Source: Pseudomonas hamedanensis (GTDB lineage: Bacteria; Pseudomonadota; Gammaproteobacteria; Pseudomonadales; Pseudomonadaceae). Taken from it: 64,000 bases of DNA. Positions within the stretch are counted from its first letter, which is position 1. Each line of letters starts with the position of its first letter. Below the pieces are notes generated by a model. That model saw only the letters and a program-made list of their open reading frames with translations. It made no database searches and was not told where the DNA came from. The translations under genes and the position numbers were made by a program. Shown piece after piece: positions 62,808 through 64,000 of the stretch. The stretch lies in the NCBI RefSeq assembly GCF_014268595.2, contig NZ_CP077091.1, positions 2,068,501-2,132,500 of the forward strand. Reading direction: 5' to 3'.

Positions 62808-64000
62808 GTGGAAGCACATCTGTTGGAATGGCTGAACCTGAGCGTGCGCTGGGTTCACATGATCACTGGCGTGGCCTGGATCGGCGCGTCGTTCTACTTC
62901 GTCTGGCTGGAGAACAACCTCAACCGCGTCAACCCGAAAACCGGTCTGGCCGGTGACCTGTGGGCGATCCACGGCGGCGGTATCTACCACCTGGAAAAAT
63001 ACAAACTGGCCCCACCGTCCATGCCGGACAACCTGCACTGGTTCAAATGGGAAGCCTACTTCACCTGGATGTCGGGGATCGCGCTGCTGTGCGTGGTGTT
63101 CTACTCCAATCCTGTGCTCTATCTTGTCGCCCCCGGCAGCGGCCTCAGTGGTCCTGAAGGCGTGGCCATCGGTATCGGTTCGCTGGTGGTTGGCTGGTTC
63201 GTCTACGACTTCCTCTGCGATTCGGCGCTGGGCAAAAAACCCGCCCTGCTCGGTTTCATCCTGTTCGTGCTGATCATCGCCGCGGCCTATGGCTTCAGCA
63301 AAGTGTTCAGCGGTCGCGGTGCGTATCTGCACGTCGGCGCGATCATCGGCACCATCATGGTCGGCAACGTGTTCCGTATCATCATGCCGGCGCAACGTGC
63401 ACTGGTGGCGGCGATTGCCGAGAACCGCACGCCCGATCCGGCGCTGCCGGCCAAGGGTTTGCTGCGTTCGCGACACAACAACTACTTCACCCTGCCGGTG
63501 CTGTTCATCATGATCAGCAACCACTTCCCGAGCACCTACGGCAGCCAGTACAACTGGTTGATCCTGGCCGGGATCGCGGTGTTGGCGGTGTTGGTGCGTC
63601 ACTACTTCAACACCCGTCACGACAGCCACAAATTTGCCTGGACCCTGCCAGTGGCAGCGGTGGGCATGATCAGTCTGGCGTATGTCACCGGCCCGGCGCC
63701 GATGGCGACCGCACCTGACGTGGCGAAAGCTGCGGCGAAAATCGAGTACCAGCCGCTGCCGGAAACGGCACTGGGCGGTGGCGCGAAACCGGCTGACGCA
63801 GCTCAACCGGCGGCGCCCGCAGCGCCAGCAGCAGCTCCGGCGCAAGCCGCCAATGCCGGACCCGGTTTCGACAAAGTGCACCACGTGATTCAAGAGCGTT
63901 GCACGGTGTGCCACTCGGCCAAACCGACCAGCCCGTTGTTCAGCGCAGCGCCGGCGGGTGTGATACTCGACACCCCCGAGCAAATCCGCCAGAACGCCGC
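62808..64000 (+). CDS. puuD: Membrane urate oxidase PuuD with C-terminal cytochrome c domain, partial
   Basis: The first 397 codons are in the window. The start is GTG (VEAHLLEWLNLSVRWVHMIT). Eight or so transmembrane helices fill residues 10-300, in the DUF989/urate hydroxylase pattern. An Ala/Pro-rich linker follows, then a cytochrome c domain with CTVCH near residue 366. The enzyme oxidises urate to 5-hydroxyisourate at the inner membrane and passes electrons to the respiratory chain. It thus feeds uraH. The right edge cuts the cytochrome domain. Confidence 0.93.
   Translation, partial: MEAHLLEWLNLSVRWVHMITGVAWIGASFYFVWLENNLNRVNPKTGLAGDLWAIHGGGIYHLEKYKLAPPSMPDNLHWFKWEAYFTWMSGIALLCVVFYSNPVLYLVAPGSGLSGPEGVAIGIGSLVVGWFVYDFLCDSALGKKPALLGFILFVLIIAAAYGFSKVFSGRGAYLHVGAIIGTIMVGNVFRIIMPAQRALVAAIAENRTPDPALPAKGLLRSRHNNYFTLPVLFIMISNHFPSTYGSQYNWLILAGIAVLAVLVRHYFNTRHDSHKFAWTLPVAAVGMISLAYVTGPAPMATAPDVAKAAAKIEYQPLPETALGGGAKPADAAQPAAPAAPAAAPAQAANAGPGFDKVHHVIQERCTVCHSAKPTSPLFSAAPAGVILDTPEQIRQNA

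Noticed and set aside
62769..63983. 404-residue minus-strand open frame
   Set aside because: Antisense to puuD; rich in His, Gln and Arg as expected of a GC-rich shadow frame.

Overview
The window looks like a chromosomal segment of a fluorescent Pseudomonas (P. fluorescens group). The evidence is GC-rich coding sequence, a 2-methylcitrate operon with an AcnD-type dehydratase, the Pseudomonas order mtnC-mtnD-mtnB-MFS-aroC, a membrane urate oxidase (PuuD-type) uricolytic cluster, and 18 REP-type palindromes of the fluorescent-pseudomonad kind between genes. I find no prophage, integrase, transposase or CRISPR array. There is one tRNA gene, tRNA-Ser(GGA).

Layout. 0-3.8 kb: propionate (2-methylcitrate) operon, GntR regulator-prpB-prpC-acnD, on the minus strand and running off the left edge, with a TTGTCGACAA operator. 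4.1-7.2 kb: three-gene operon of a retropepsin-like protease, an inactive transglutaminase/7TM protein and an ATP-grasp ligase. 7.4-10.5 kb: pabB, thrH, cysH. 10.5-13.4 kb: an NCS1 transporter and a racemase-family protein behind a sigma-54-like promoter and a TTGTATACAA operator. 13.5-19.6 kb: LysR/SDR pair, a HAD phosphatase and several small proteins, including tandem glycine-zipper paralogues, then tRNA-Ser. 19.9-28.3 kb: crotonase, PlsC-like acyltransferase, CorA, an amidotransferase, a fatty-acid oxidation pair and a cytochrome c. 28.5-31.6 kb: ATP-grasp / alpha-E / transglutaminase operon. 32-38.4 kb: RraB, SpeE, an ankyrin protein, a FadD6-like ligase and a DUF3509 protein. 38.5-42.8 kb: methionine salvage (mtnB, mtnC, mtnD), MFS and aroC. 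42.9-50.6 kb: housekeeping genes (prmB, smr, folE, glutaredoxin) and a divergent aminotransferase/MarR pair with a clear operator. 50.9-53 kb: AzgA-type purine permease and a LysE exporter. 53.2-58.7 kb: a two-gene accessory cassette. 58.8-64 kb: the complete urate-to-glyoxylate pathway (uraH, puuE, uraD, alc, allA, puuD).

The most unusual part is the 53.2-58.7 kb cassette. Its first gene encodes a 1195-residue protein with a TcdA/TcdB-like hydrophobic pore-forming segment followed by degenerate RTX-like repeats. Its second encodes a 615-residue protein with two beta-rich repeats, a linker carrying a nuclear-localisation-like motif and an unrecognised C-terminal domain. Both look like secreted virulence or antagonism factors, but no secretion or immunity genes lie beside them.

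A second theme is shared regulation. A TTGT-NN-ACAA dyad lies before the NCS1 transporter, the purine permease and the uricolytic genes. Two of these promoters also have sigma-54 -24/-12 matches, and several leaders carry Crc/Hfq-like A-rich motifs. This suggests a dispersed nitrogen- and catabolite-controlled purine regulon whose regulator lies outside the window.

All calls come from reading the sequence and from family knowledge. No database search was run.
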